Source of the DNA: Spirogloea muscicola
Lineage: Eukaryota; Streptophyta; Zygnematophyceae; Spirogloeales; Spirogloeaceae
Length of the DNA: 64,000 nucleotides
NCBI GenBank assembly: GCA_009602725.1
Contig: WELB01000086.1
Span: 378,000 to 441,999, forward strand
Reading direction: 5' to 3'
Shown here: one piece after another, positions 30,966 through 42,084 of the stretch
Layout of the letters: each line of letters starts with the position of its first letter
Position numbering within the stretch: position 1 is the first letter of the stretch
Made by a program: the position numbers and the translations under genes
The notes under the pieces: generated by a model
What the model saw: the letters and a program-made list of their open reading frames with translations, nothing else
The model's database searches: none
What the model was told of the DNA's origin: nothing

Positions 30966-32693
30966 GCCGTCTTTGCCCACGACATGCCCGAGGAATGTCA
31001 GCTCTGGCTGGTAAAATGCGCACTTGGACCGCTTGGCATACAATTGATTTTCACGCAGCAACTGCAGCACTTGGCGCAGGTGCTTCACGTGATCCTCAGG
31101 CGTTTTGCTGAACACCAGTATGTCATCCAAGTAAACCAGCACAAAATGGTAGAGCAGGGGGCCAAAGACCCTCGACATCACCGCCTGGAACGTAGCCGGT
31201 GCATTGGTCAAGCCAAAGCTCAGCACCTTGACCTGAAAATGTCCAAGCGGCGTACGGAACGCCGACTTCGGAACATCCGCAGGCGTGATTCGAATTTGGT
31301 GATACCCACTTGCCAGGTCCAGGGAGCTGAACACCGTAGCCCCTGCAAGCCAATCGAACAGATCAGCTATCCGAGGCAATGGGTATCGGTTCTTGATAGT
31401 AAGCTTATTTAGAGGCCGATAATCAATGCACATCCGCAGAGTGCCATCCTTCTTTTTGACAAAGAGGATGGGCGCTCCGTATGGCGACTGAGATGGCTCA
31501 ATGTAGCCCTTCGCCAACAGGTCCTCGACCTGGGATTGCATTTCTCGAAATTCGAGAGGGCTCAGCCGGTATATGGGACGGAAAGGCGGGTTAGCGCCTG
31601 GCTCCAATGGAATTGTATGAGCCACACCTCGGTGAGGAGGTAGACCGTCCGGAAGAGAGTCGGGAAACACATCCGCAAATTCTTCCAGCAGCTTATCAAG
31701 AACCCCACCATGTGAATCCGCAGCATTCACACACAAGTCAGGCTAAGACTCGTCGTTCAACGCGACTACCACGAGAAGCCATCTGGACAGTGTTCTTGTG
31801 AATCAATCGCTTCATCTGCATGGCGGACAGCAGAATGGAAGCCCCTGCCGCCAGCGGCGGTGCACAGGGAAGCTGCTTGCAAAGGACAAAGCGCCATGCA
31901 CCACTTTGTACCGTGCAAGTATGGCGTTCAAAATCAAGGCATGCTGATGTGGCGCAAAGCCAGTCATCTCCCAATATCACATCAAAGGCGACAGTCAACG
32001 CAATGGCATAACAAGGCACCTCGGCTTTGTATATTGCTGGATGCGAATGGGAACCTTGCACAGGCCTAGCACATTGGTTGGGTGGCCATCGGCCAATGTC
32101 ACTCTAGGAAGACCATCTGCTTGCAAATGCAAGCCAGTGGAGCACACCAAATCCCTTTTGACGAAGGACACTGAGGCCCCTGAGTCTATGAGGATCCTCG
32201 CTGGTGCCGCAGCAACCAGCCCCTCAAAAAGCATAGTGTGTCCCCCATGGACACTGCCAAGGAATGGGGTGCGAGCGATATATACCCTGACCGCTGTCGG
32301 GTAAGGCCTAAGCCGAGTGGCATCAACACTACGCCTAAGGAGCCTGTGTCCCGCCTCGTGCGAGCACAACAGCGACATCCCCAGCGGAGCTTGATCAACC
32401 ACGCCGCGCTTCTGTGGCACAATGAAGAACAGCAGTTCTTCAAGCCGACAGCACTCAGGCCAGCTCAGGTAGACATCTGCAGCCTTTTGCAAGTCATTGT
32501 GGGCAACCCACACAAATAGAGGCCCTCCGGCCTCCAGACCTTGCAGTAAAGCAGAAATGGAGCGCACAACCGGTATGTTGGTTGGCGGGCCAGCAATGCC
32601 AGCAAGATCAAACAGCTCAAGTGCGTCTGGCTGAATGAGATGGCTTGCAGAGGCAGGGGCCAAGCACTCACGCTTGCCCTTGGAATTGCCCTG
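30966..32693 (-). pseudogene. Ty3/gypsy protease and RT fragment
   Basis: Read right to left: end of gag (SASHLIQPDALELFDLAGIA), protease (ARILIDSGASVSFVKRDL, about 32190-32140; LVMPLR then frameshift; ILGDDWLCATSACLDFE), linker ([20 protein letters not shown]), and RT ([30 protein letters not shown]). It stops at GHVVGKDGT, where LTR-derived sequence begins; RNase H and integrase are missing. Its 5' edge at about 32694 is fused to the integrase of another element. A frameshift separates protease and RT frames. Confidence 0.85.
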
Positions 32694-33490
32694 GCCTCCA
32701 AGAGGGTCTCAGTAAAGGCTACCGCTGCGGGAACTCGTTCCGGCCTCCCCACCTGAAGTGGAGCTCGGGGATGCTGACCATAGTTGAGGAAGAATGGAGT
32801 CTCTTTGGTGGACGCATGATAGGCATTGTTCACAGCATATTCAGCTGGAGCCAAATAGTCATCCCAGTCAGTCTGGCAAGAGTTTACAAAGTGCCTCAAC
32901 ATGTCCTCAAGAACTCGATTCATTCGCTCAGTTTGGCCATCCGTTTGTGGATGGAAGGCTGTGGACATGGACTGCTTCGTGCCAATAAGCTTGCAGACTT
33001 CTTTCCAGAAGTGACCTGTGAAGCGAGGATCGCGGTCCAAGACCAGCCTCTCAGGTATTCCATGTAGCTTCCACATCTTATCCACAAAGATGCCAGCGAA
33101 ATCCTTCGCCGAATGCCCGCGTAGTAGTGGGAGCAAAATGCACCATTTTACTCAGGCGATCCACAAAGACGACAATGGCATCACAGCCGTTCCGCGTCTT
33201 AGGCAATTGTGTGATAAAATCCACACTTACATCAGACCAATTCCGCTCCGGAATCTGCAAGGGCTGAAGTAATCCGGCAGGCTTGCCAGAGATTGCCTTA
33301 CTATTATGTTGGCACGTGGCACAGCTTGCCACAAAAGCGCGCACCTGGGCTGAAATGCCCTTCCACCAAAAGAGGCGTCGCACAGCTTGTTTGCTTTTGC
33401 TCACTCCCGAATGACCACTGTAAGGCGTATCATGCAGCTCCTGCATTATGTCTGTGCGCAAGGCATTGCAGTTTGGGACCACAATAGCGT
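32694..33490 (-). pseudogene. gypsy integrase, C-terminus missing
   Basis: HHCC region (MQELHDTPYSGHSGVSKSKQ, FVASCATCQHN), then DFITQLPKTRNGCDAIVVFV, DRDPRFTGHFWKEVCKLIG and TAFHPQTDGQTERMNRVLED: the D, D, E triad (DFIT, DRDPRF, QTERMN) is present. A frameshift near 33110 splits the core. Downstream APAEYAVNNAYH and the RPERVPAA block are present before the chimeric junction. Confidence 0.85.
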
Positions 33491-33551
33491 CACCTTGCCA
33501 CCAGAAGCCTTTGTCATAAGTGACGGTGCTTACGTTGGCGGCTTCAGCAAA

Positions 33552-34949
33552 CTATGGGTCTGTGCCATACCCTTTACGGATACGCACGTAGAGCTCAGAG
33601 AGCTCAGCCGTGGTGTGCCGAGAAGCTTGACGAGTCGGACGCAATCCTGCAGCCCGCACTCCAGAAGCATTCAAGGAAGCCAACGCATCAGCGCCGTGAA
33701 TGTTGCGACTCACAGGGTCTGCAACATTAAGACGTCCGGGGCGATAGACCCACTGGAAATCGGATTGTGCCATGCACTCAGCCCATCTAGCTTGACGCCT
33801 TGTCAAATGCTGCTGCGTGTGGACATATGTCAACGGGCAATGATCCGTGACAACCGTGAATGCCACACCTTCCAGGTAGCAACGCCAGGCGCGTAAGGCG
33901 TGCACCACAGCCAGCAATTCCTGCTCGCCCGTAGTGTAATTTCGCTCTGCAGGGATCAGCAGGCGACTCTCAAACGCTAACGGGTGACCCTCTTGCAAGA
34001 GCACGGCACCAATGCCGGTCAAAGAGGCATCGCAGACGAGTTCATATGGCACGCCTTCACGAGGAAAGGCCAGCACAGGCGGAGATGTCAACGCCTGCTG
34101 TATTCCCTCAATTGCCCTCTGGCATTCGGACGACCAGTCCCAAGGTACGTCCTTACGAGTCAGCTTCGTAAGAGGAAGTGCCAAGTTCCCATAGCCTTGT
34201 AGGAACTTTCTGAAATAATCTGCGAATCCCAAAAAGGAGAGCAATTGAGGCACAGTTTGTGGCACAGGCCAATCCCGTACGACCGAAGTCTTCTTGGGAT
34301 CGACACGTATGCCGTCTTTGCCCACGACATGCCCGAGGTATGTCAGCTCTGGCTGGTTGAATGCGCACTTGGACCGCTTGGCATACAATTGATTTTCACG
34401 CAGCGACTGCAGCACTTGGCGCAGGTGCTTCACGTGATCCTCAGGCGTTTTGCTCAACACCAGTATGTCATCCAAGTAAACCAGCACAAAATGGTAGAGC
34501 AGGGGGCCAAAGACCCTCGACATCACCGCCTGGAACGTAGCCGGTGCATTGGTCAAGCCAAAGCTCAGCACCTTGAACTGAAAATGTCCAAGCGTACAGA
34601 ACGCCGACTTCGGAACATCCGCAGGCGTGTATCGAATTTGGTGATACCCACTTGCCAGGTCCAGGGAGCTAATCGTCGTAGCCCCTGCAAGCCAATCGAA
34701 CAGATCATCTATCCGAGGCAATGGGTATCGCTTCTTGATAGTAAGCTTATTCAGAGCCCGATAATCAATGCACATCCGCAGAGTGCCATCCTTCTTTTTG
34801 ACAAAGAGGATGGGTGCTCCGTATGGCGACTGAGATGGCTCAATGTAGCCCTTCGCCAGCAGGTCCTCGACCTGGGATTGCATTTCTCGAAATTCGAGAG
34901 GGCTCAGCCGGTACATGAAACGGAAAGGCGGGTTAGCGCCTGGCTCCAA
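33552..34949 (-). CDS. gypsy reverse transcriptase-RNase H, open frame
   Basis: 465-codon uninterrupted frame, the longest intact retroelement frame here. RT blocks: [47 protein letters not shown] and [10 protein letters not shown] (YLDD active site). Then FLGFADYFRKFLQGYGNLAL and RNase H: LVCDASLTGIGAVLLQEGHP, FTVVTDHCPLTYVH. The first residue is only formal (TTG in frame). In a real polyprotein it would continue from protease, but one base is missing near 34966 (GAGCCCACC versus GAGCCACACC in the neighbour). Confidence 0.85.
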   Translation of the reverse strand: MEPGANPPFRFMYRLSPLEFREMQSQVEDLLAKGYIEPSQSPYGAPILFVKKKDGTLRMCIDYRALNKLTIKKRYPLPRIDDLFDWLAGATTISSLDLASGYHQIRYTPADVPKSAFCTLGHFQFKVLSFGLTNAPATFQAVMSRVFGPLLYHFVLVYLDDILVLSKTPEDHVKHLRQVLQSLRENQLYAKRSKCAFNQPELTYLGHVVGKDGIRVDPKKTSVVRDWPVPQTVPQLLSFLGFADYFRKFLQGYGNLALPLTKLTRKDVPWDWSSECQRAIEGIQQALTSPPVLAFPREGVPYELVCDASLTGIGAVLLQEGHPLAFESRLLIPAERNYTTGEQELLAVVHALRAWRCYLEGVAFTVVTDHCPLTYVHTQQHLTRRQARWAECMAQSDFQWVYRPGRLNVADPVSRNIHGADALASLNASGVRAAGLRPTRQASRHTTAELSELYVRIRKGYGTDP

Positions 34950-34965
34950 TGGAATTGTATGAGCC

Positions 34966-35800
34966 CACCTCGGTGAGGAGGTAGACCGTCCGGAAGAGAG
35001 TCGGGAAACACATCCGCAAATTCTTCCAGCAGCTTATCAAGAACCCCGCCATGTGAATCCGCAGCATTCAACACAAGTCAGGCTTAGACTCGTCGTTCAA
35101 CGCTACCATCACAAGAAATGCGATTTGGACAGTGTTCTTGTGAATCAATCGCTTCATCTGCATGGCGGACAGCAGAATGGAAGCCCCTGCCGCCAGCGGC
35201 GGTGCACAGGGAAGCTGCTCGCAAAGGACAAAGCGCCGTGCGCCATGTTGTACCGTGCAAGTAGGGGGTTCAAAATCAAGGCATGCTGATGTGGCGCATA
35301 GCCAGTCATCTCCCAATATCACATCAAAGGCGACAGTCGACGCAATGGCATAACAAGGCACCGAGGCTTTGTATTGCTGGATGCGAATTGGAACCTTGCA
35401 CAGGCCTAACACATCGGTTGGGTGGCCATCGGCCAATGTCACTCTAGGCAGGCCATCTGTTTGCAAATGCAGGCCAGTGGAGCACACCAAATTCCTTTTG
35501 ACGAAGGACACTGAGGCCCCTGAGTCTATGAGGATCCTAGCTGGTGCCGCAGCAACCAGCCCCTCAAAAAGCATAGTGTGTCCCCTATGGACACTGCCAA
35601 GGAATGGGGTGCGAGCGACATATACCCTGACCGCTGTCGGGTAACGCCTAAGCCGAGTGGCATCAACGCTACGCCTAAGGAGCCTGTGTCCCGCCTCGTG
35701 CAAGCACAACAGCGACATCCCCAGCGGAGCTTGATCAACCACGCCGCACTTCTGTGGAACAATGAAGAACAGCATTTATTCAGGCCGACGGCGCTCAGGC
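34966..35800 (-). pseudogene. gypsy protease and pol linker
   Basis: Open minus-strand frame 35775-35068. The aspartic protease motif ARILIDSGASVSFVKRNL is at about 35530-35480, followed by GLPRVTLADGHPTDVLGL and ILGDDWLCATSACLDFEPPT. The upstream part (LSWPERRRPE, FFIVPQKCGVVDQAPLG) links it to gag. The catalytic DSG is intact. Confidence 0.85.
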
Positions 35801-37207
35801 CAGCTCAGGTAGACATCTGCAGCCTCTTGCAAGTCATTGTGGGCAACCCACACAAATAGAGGCCCTCCGGCCTCCAGACCTTGCAGTAAAGCAGAAATGG
35901 AGCGCACAACCGGTATGTTGGTTGGCGGGCCAGCAATGCCAGCAAGATCAAAGAGCTCAAGTGCGTCTGGCTGAATGAGATGGCTTGCAGAGGCAGGGGC
36001 CAAGCACTCACGCTTGCCCTTGGAATTGCGCTGGTCCCGGCCCATAGGGCGCTGTGGACGTGGCCGTGAGGAAGAGGGACCTGCCTCCAGGCAGTCCCTG
36101 AGCTGATGTGCTCTTGAAACCGCACTTGAAGCAGCTGCCAGCCCCTTCCACCCGCGGCTTGGGGAAGTCGCCTTGAGGTCGAGCGTTCGAGCCGTGCCTT
36201 GGGTCGAACCGCTTCTTGCCTCGGTCTGCATCAAAGCCGCCTGCCTCCAGCAGGGGACGCTTGCTCGGACCGGCAATGTCTGGCGTGCTGAGCACCTTGC
36301 GGGCATGCTCCACCATCTTGGTGAAGTCCGTGACCGGTTGTGCCGTTGCGGAGTCCACCGCGACCCAATTGCGAATACGAGAAGGCAGTCCAGCCTTGAA
36401 TCGTTGGCATTGGTCGATTGGCTTCATCGGCTCGCTGCGCAGCTTGGACAGCAGCAGCCGGAATCGCCGCACATAGGGCTCAAAGCCCCCGCTCCCCTCG
36501 CCCCTCATGCGGAGAGCATCCAGCTCATCGCGGGCGCGCAGCTCTGCGTGTGGGTCGCCATACGCCGACGTGAGCGAGCTGCAGAAGAAGTCCCAGTCAC
36601 CGGACTCCTCAGGCGTAGAGCTCTTCTTCAAGGTGCTCCACCACTCCCGGGGCTCCCCTGAGAGGTAGGTGGCAGCGAGGCGCACGCGTGCCCCCGCGTC
36701 CGTGTTGGAGCAGACGAGCCATTCGTCCATCCCGTCCAGCCATGGTGCAAGCCTCCCCGATCATCGTGACCGGAGAACTGCCGTGGTGCATGGGCCCTGG
36801 CAAGTCATGCTCAGGGTTGCCAATGCTCTTGCGCATATGCTGTAACGAGGCATCCACCTCTTGCATGCGCCGCGCCTCGGCGCGCAGCTGGACGAGGAGG
36901 GTGCGCTGCTCCGCGCAGATCCTCGCAAGGAGACGATGTTGAGCCGGGTCCGTCGTGACTGGGCTGCCGCCAGATCTCGAGTAAGGAGTGCAACGGGTTG
37001 CAAGTCCCCAGCCGACAAGCCCTCCAGGCCTCCGGCTCCCAGCTCCACGTGCCCCTCGTGGGCGTGCTCCGCAGCAGCCACTGCCGCAGCAGCTGGCCCT
37101 GCAGCAGCCGCTGCCTCAGCAGCCGACCGCTCTGCCTCCCGAGGAGGGCTCGGCCGCGCACTGGAGGTGTGTGATACCATGCTGGCTGAAGGACACTGAG
37201 TGATCAA
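35776..37207 (-). pseudogene. gypsy gag, frameshifted
   Basis: Capsid-type region VRLAATYLSGEPREWWSTLK, then DPHAELRARDELDALRMRGE, FEPYVRRFRLLLSKL and DQCQRFKAGLP (about 36700-36370). The zinc knuckle begins CFKCG but the frame is lost directly after. The N-terminal part (37207-36761) is in another frame and has an Ala/Gln-rich stretch. The VNTR found in related copies is reduced here to one or two units near 37050. Confidence 0.8.
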
Positions 37208-37666
37208 TTCAGGCTCCGACAGTCAGCAAATCACACACTCCATACTGCAATACAGGACATCGCAAAACTGGTGCACCAGCGAGCGAGCAAGCAAGGCAGC
37301 GCGCAACTCCACACCTCAATCAGCAGGCAGGCAGACAGCCGCAGATATGACCAGGACCGATGCACGCGGTCACTGCTGGCCACACGACTGACCTTACCAC
37401 ACAAAGGCTGCAGGCTCAAGCCACACCTCAAAGGAAGCGAACGCAGCAAGTGGTCCTCAAGGATCAGTCGATCAATGGTGTTGGTCGTTGCTGGCTCACA
37501 GCGCGAAGATGGCTCCGCACGCGGCGCTTCCGCTGAGCCGCCTCACGAACCAACGTCTGGCAAGCACTTTATCTTTGACAAAAAAAGTCAGGCCAGCACA
37601 TCAGGGTGATCCTTGCATCATCAGCGGCGAGCACAATAAGTCACAAGCGCGATGGATGCAAGACCG
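37208..37666 (-). other. gypsy untranslated leader
   Basis: Between primer site and gag. Nearly the same sequence precedes gag at 53914-54421 (minus) and, inverted, at 55047-55440 (plus). No domain is readable. Confidence 0.75.
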
Positions 37667-37678
37667 CCTCTGATACCA
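37667..37678 (-). promoter_or_regulatory. primer-binding site, initiator-Met tRNA type
   Basis: Minus strand TGGTATCAGAGG, two bases from the LTR edge (TTACA TT TGGTATCAGAG). Confidence 0.85.
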
Positions 37679-37680
37679 AA

Positions 37681-38210
37681 TGTAAGGAATCTCGCCCTAC
37701 ACACGCAGTTAGGGTGAGCAGTCCTTCTTGAGTTCGGCTGTAGGGGTTTAGGGACCAACCCACTACACAGGCAAAGCACTAGCGCATAGGCGCAGCGGAA
37801 GACAGGCCCCGTGGCGCCGCCGTCCGGCGGCGACTCCACCTCCTGGGCGCAGGCCGGCGGAGCAGGCCCCGCAGCAAGGTGCGGCGGCGGCTGCGGTGGC
37901 GAGCAGCGGCAAGGCTGCTCCTGGACTTCACCGTCTCGAACTCCCCCGAGCCTCAGCCTCCAAGGCTCTTCGTGCTTCCCCCGTGCCACCCCCCCTCCAG
38001 GGGTGTGAGCGGGTCGCCCCAAGGCCTGCCCTTGCGGGCGGGCCCAAGATCCTCCCTTGAACGGGCGGATCCTAGCGAGGGTATTTCTGGACGGGCGGGC
38101 CACTTGCCCGGCCGGCCAGCCCGCCACCTGGCGGGCCCTCTTGTCCTAAATAGCCGGTCATGTAATGCCAACAGAGCCATGTGGCTTAACCAAATGGCTT
38201 GTTCATCACA
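37681..38210 (-). repeat. gypsy 5' LTR, 530 bp
   Basis: Plus-strand view starts TGTAAGGAATCTCGCCC and ends TTCATCACA. It contains GTGGCGCCGCCGTCCGGC GGCGACTCC and GGATCCTAGCGAGGG. Related LTRs are at 48291 and 54437. Its outer edge meets coding sequence of the interrupted plus-strand element. Confidence 0.8.
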
Positions 38211-39783
38211 GGCTCAGACCGCAGACGTGCGGCCTACTCGTGGAGCTGCTCGGCAGTCCACCGCCAACCTCTCTGAGATGTATGTGCGTATTCGTGATGG
38301 GTATAGCACCGACCCATGGTTTGCAGATGCAAATACACGCACACTAGTGTCTGACCAAAATTTTTGGTGGCAAGGGGACGCCATTGTAGTTCCTGACTGC
38401 AATGCCCTACGAAGTACTATCATGCAGGAGATGCATGAGCCACCTTACAGTGGTCATTTGGGTATGGAGAAGACAAAGAAATCTATTCAGCTTCTCTTTT
38501 GGTGGCCCGGCTTGAAAGCCCAAGTACAGTCTTTTGTGAAGACTTGCGCCAACTGCTAGCGTAGTAAGGCACGCTCTCAGAAGCCTGCCGGATTGCTCCA
38601 ACCTTTGGAGATTCCTCCGCGGAACTGGTCGGACGTCGGTGTGGATTTCATCACACAACTCCCCAAGACGCGAAACGGCTATGATGCCATTGTTGTGTTT
38701 TTGGATCGTCTAAGTAAATTGGTGCATTTTGCGCCTACGACCACTACAGTGTCCGCTCCGGAATTTGCTGGTATCTTCGTGGACCGTGTATGGAAACTGC
38801 ATGGAGTGCCCGAGCGAATCGTGTCTGATCGCGACCCTCGCTTCACGGGTTACTTCTGGCGTGAAGTGTGCAGGCTTATTGGCACTAAGCAATCCTTATT
38901 CACGGCATTCCACCCCCAATCCGATGGTCAGACCGAAAGGATGAATCGGGTTTTGGAGGACATGTTACGGCACTTTGTAAACCCCAGCCAGACTGACTGG
39001 GATGAGTATCTTGCTCCAGCGGAATATGCTGTGAACAATGCCTTTCATGAGTCCACCAGAAAACCCCCTTCTTCCTTAACTACGGTCAGCATCCCCGAGC
39101 GCCTTTACAGGTGGGGAGGCCGGAACGTGTGCCGGCCGCAGCAATCTTTACCGGTCACCTCCTGGAAGCTCAGCGGAGGGCTAGGCAATGCTTGGATATT
39201 GCCCAGCAACGGCAAAAGGCGTATGCTGATCGACATCGTCGAAATGTTTCCTTCGACGTGGGTGCTCAAGTGCTCCTGAGCACAAAGCACCTCTCCACGC
39301 GGGCAGTTGGTACGCCTAAATTGCTGCCAAAGGGGGTTGGACCTTTCGTGTAGTGCGCCGTATCGGTCCGGTCGCATATGAGCTGGATACACCGGCACAG
39401 TGGAAAATCCACAAGGTATTCCACGTGTCCCAGCTCGAACCATTCCATTCGGATGGTCGTGTCCAACCGCCCCCACCTCCCCTCGTCGTTGCGAACGAGG
39501 AAGAGTTTCAGGTGGAGGAGATCTTGTCTCACCGCGACAAACTCCGTGGGCGACGTAAGTCCCGAGAGTACTTTGTCAAGTGGTTAGGTTATGGACCTGA
39601 GCACAATACCTGGGAACCGGCGGCCAATCTTGCCCATTGCCGCGCCGTTCTCCGGAAGTATCTTGCAAAAGGGCATTCCCCTTTGCGTCGTAGTACTCCA
39701 CGCCCTTGTCGAACTTAACCTCTTCGAGTTCGTGGCCCCCCCTCTCCTTGTTCCCGAGGACGTGAACATTAAGTGGGGAGGAA
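38211..39783 (+). pseudogene. Ty3/gypsy integrase-chromodomain half
   Basis: Starts within the RNase H/integrase linker (AQTADVRPTRGAARQ) at the inserted LTR. Contains the HHCC region (MQEMHEPPYSGHLGMEKTKK), DFITQLPKTRNGYDAIVVFL, DRDPRFTGYFWREVCRLIGT, SDGQTERMNRVLED, FDVGAQVLLSTKHL and a full chromodomain (EEILSHRDKLRGRRK, FVKWLGYGPEHNTWEPAANL, about 39510-39640). Breaks: a TAG in place of the Gln of CQRSKA near 38558, a frameshift near 39060, others near 39245 and 39350. Purine tract GTGGGGAGGAA precedes the LTR. Confidence 0.85.
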
Positions 39784-40552
39784 TGTAATGTCCCCGCCGT
39801 TACGGGACGCTTAACTTCGAGTTAAGCGCCGCGCGAGGTGTCGCGCGGTGTGACGGGCCTGCTGACGATGTGACGTGCGGGCGCGCCGCCTCCAGCCGAG
39901 GCGGCGAACCCGGTCATCCAGAGCGGAGCTTCTCGGCATATTTCTGATTCTGCCGTCGTGCCCGCAGTGACGTGTATGAGACACGTGTCGCGCGCCTGTG
40001 ACGCCACGCGACACCGCTGACTCACTGGCGGCGCCGCAAGCTGGCGCGCGAGGCGCCGCCGCTCGGCGGCGCCGCAGGGCGGCCGCCGCCGCGTGGTCTG
40101 CCCTCGCACTAGATTCCCCGTATCGGGCCCGCCTTTCGTAGGTGGGCCCTGAGACGAACCTCCCAGAGGCCCCTGGGGAGGGTGGCACGTGAAGCACTAT
40201 AAGTAGGGCTGAGAGCGGGCTCAGAGGGAACTCGGTCGAACTCAGTGAAGCCCGCGAAAGAGAGGCGCAGCCCCGCTGCCGCCTGCTGCTGCAGCCCGTC
40301 GCCGCCTCCCGTCGTCGCGGACTTTCGACGGCTCTCTGTGAGTAAGACTGTGACTGCTCCTTTGGGGACAGTCGCTGGCCCGTACCTGTGAGGTGAGTCG
40401 CTGCCTGTCGGCAGCGCCTCAGGGCGAGACTTCCGCTGCGTATCACACGTGGTGCTTCACTGTGCTGGGGGTTTGTCTCTAAACCCCAGCGACCGAAACC
40501 AAAAAGGACGTACTGACCCTTCACTGTGCTGTTAAGGATCAGGACCGTTACA
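39784..40552 (+). repeat. gypsy 3' LTR, 769 bp
   Basis: Starts TGTAATGTCCCCG after a polypurine tract and ends AGGACCGTTACA. A CTATAAGTAG box at 40197-40206 probably drives transcription. Fragments of this LTR type also occur at 46600-47245 and 25036-25248. Confidence 0.8.
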
Positions 40553-41985
40553 TATTCGCTTCCTTGTGAAGCACATTGGTAGTCATCGGATGTGCATCCA
40601 GCAACAAGCTCTGACCAAGCTCATTGTCAAGAAAGTGGTGCCCTTTGCCAGGCATTGATGATCTGTGTGATCGTCTCCGAGGACTAAAAGTGAATTGCTC
40701 GATTTGTGAGACGTTATCACCAACTTTGTATCACGCCTGGGGAAGTTCCAAAGTTGGCTTGTCGTGCGCCGCTCGGATATTCGAACCCCGTGTCAGGCTG
40801 TGACAATGGGAGTTTTTGGCCCCCATCGTATGACTCTGTGCTGGTATACTTGGATGACATGTGAAACATACTGGTGTATGTATCACAGCCGAGGATTACG
40901 TCTTGCAGCTGCAACTAGTGATGCCATTGCGATGTGAAAACAACTCGTATTCAAGTGTGTGTAACCGGTGTTTGGGCATGCTGTGGGCAAAGACGCGGTT
41001 CGCGTCAACTTTAGAAGTAACAAGTCATGCTGCATCTGTCTTCAGAGACTGACGTGAAGGACTGGCTAAGTGCCACGGAATGTATCGCAATTGCGTTCCT
41101 TATGAGAATTCGCACAGCATACCCGTTCCTGTCAGGATTCGGCAAGGACACGGAAGTATGGCATCTCCTCTTGCGAAGCTCAATCATAAGGCGTACCCTG
41201 GGATGGACGTCTAACTGCCCGCGGGCATTTGACGAAAAGCAGAATGGTTACTAGTATTTCCACCTGTTTTGGGCCTTGCCTCGAGAAGGGGCTCCATTGT
41301 AGTTATATATTGTGTGACGCCGCTTTGTTCGGCGATTGCCGTTCTCTTGCAGGAGGGTCACCCCGTAGCGTTTGAGACTCGCCTGCTCAGGGCTCATCTC
41401 AACTACGGGGGAGCAAGAGCTCGTTGCTATTGTGCACGCCCTCCATGTGTGACGATGCTATCTCGAGGGTGCTGAGTTTACGCTTGTTACGAGCCATAGC
41501 CAGTCGACCTTTTTCCAGACACAAACCAATTGAGCAGGCGTCAAGCTTGGTGAGCTAGTAGTAGTACACTGCTATTTTTAAGCAGCGGGTGTACCACCCT
41601 GGCAGTGACAATGCGTGGACCTGGTGGCCGCAACATACTGAGGGCTGCTGTGGCGCCTGTCTTGTGTGCCACAAGGGCTCAGACCACAGACGTGCGTCCT
41701 ACCCGTGGGGCCGCTCGGCAGTGCCCCACCAACCTCTCGGAGCTGTATGTGCGTATTCACGAGGGGTATGGCACAGACCCTTGGTTTGCAAGAGCAACCA
41801 AACCATGCACAGTAGTATGTGACCGCGGCTTCTGATGGCAAGGTGACGCCATTGTGGTGCCCCACTGCAATGCTTTGTGCACTAGTATCATGGAGACACG
41901 CATAAACGTCAGTACAGTGGTCATCCTGGGTAAGGAAAGATGAGTAAAGCTATGAAGCTTTCTTATGGTGGCTAGGCTTTTTGTT
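40553..41985 (+). pseudogene. heavily decayed gypsy pol
   Basis: Patches in changing frames: ATGTGCATCC...AAGCTCATTGTCAAGAA ([17 protein letters not shown] block, 40590), VLVYLDDM (40840-40860), AVLLQEGHPVAFETRLL (RNase H, 41340-41380), AQTTDVRPTRGAARQ and VRIHEGYGTDPWF (41677-41790). Many stops and indels make it much older than its neighbours. Confidence 0.75.
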
Positions 41986-42036
41986 AGGAATGAGGATCGT
42001 CAAGCCCAAGGACGAGGCGTTGGTGTCACAAAGCAA
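41986..42036. repeat. LTR edge fragment
   Basis: TTAGGAATGAGGATCGTCAA then GGACGAGGCGTTGGTGTCAC AAAGCAAAGG matches the LTR edge at 44850-44905. It is cut off after about 55 bases, as that copy is. Confidence 0.65.
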
Positions 42037-42058
42037 AGGTCGGAGCCAAATGATCGAT

Positions 42059-42084
42059 GGGTTTAGGGTTTAGGGTTTAGGGTT
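42059..42084 (+). repeat. interstitial telomere repeat (TTTAGGG)3
   Basis: GGGTTTAGGGTTTAGGGTTT AGGGTT: three full heptamers, in the opposite orientation to the array at 10824. They lie 20 bp after a truncated LTR edge. Confidence 0.9.

Larger units (their letters stand above)
32694..38210 (-). mobile_element. Ty3/gypsy element with 5' LTR; 3' end lost
   Basis: Read right to left: LTR (38210-37681), primer site, leader, gag, protease, RT-RNase H, integrase up to RPERVPAAVAFTETLLEA, then a junction with the gag end of the neighbour at about 32694. The integrase C-terminal domain, chromodomain and 3' LTR are missing. It is inserted at 38210/38211 in the plus-strand element to its right. Gag and the start of pol are frameshifted; RT-RNase H is open. 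Confidence 0.85.

Noticed and set aside
37740-37755. GGGGTTTAGGG inside LTRs (also near 54500)
   Set aside because: A single heptamer within conserved LTR sequence, not a telomere array.
40745-40790. TTCGAACCCC suggesting a tRNA T-arm
   Set aside because: It lies within decayed RT sequence (VPKSA...PLG block followed by VLVYLDD); no acceptor stem or anticodon arm could be built.
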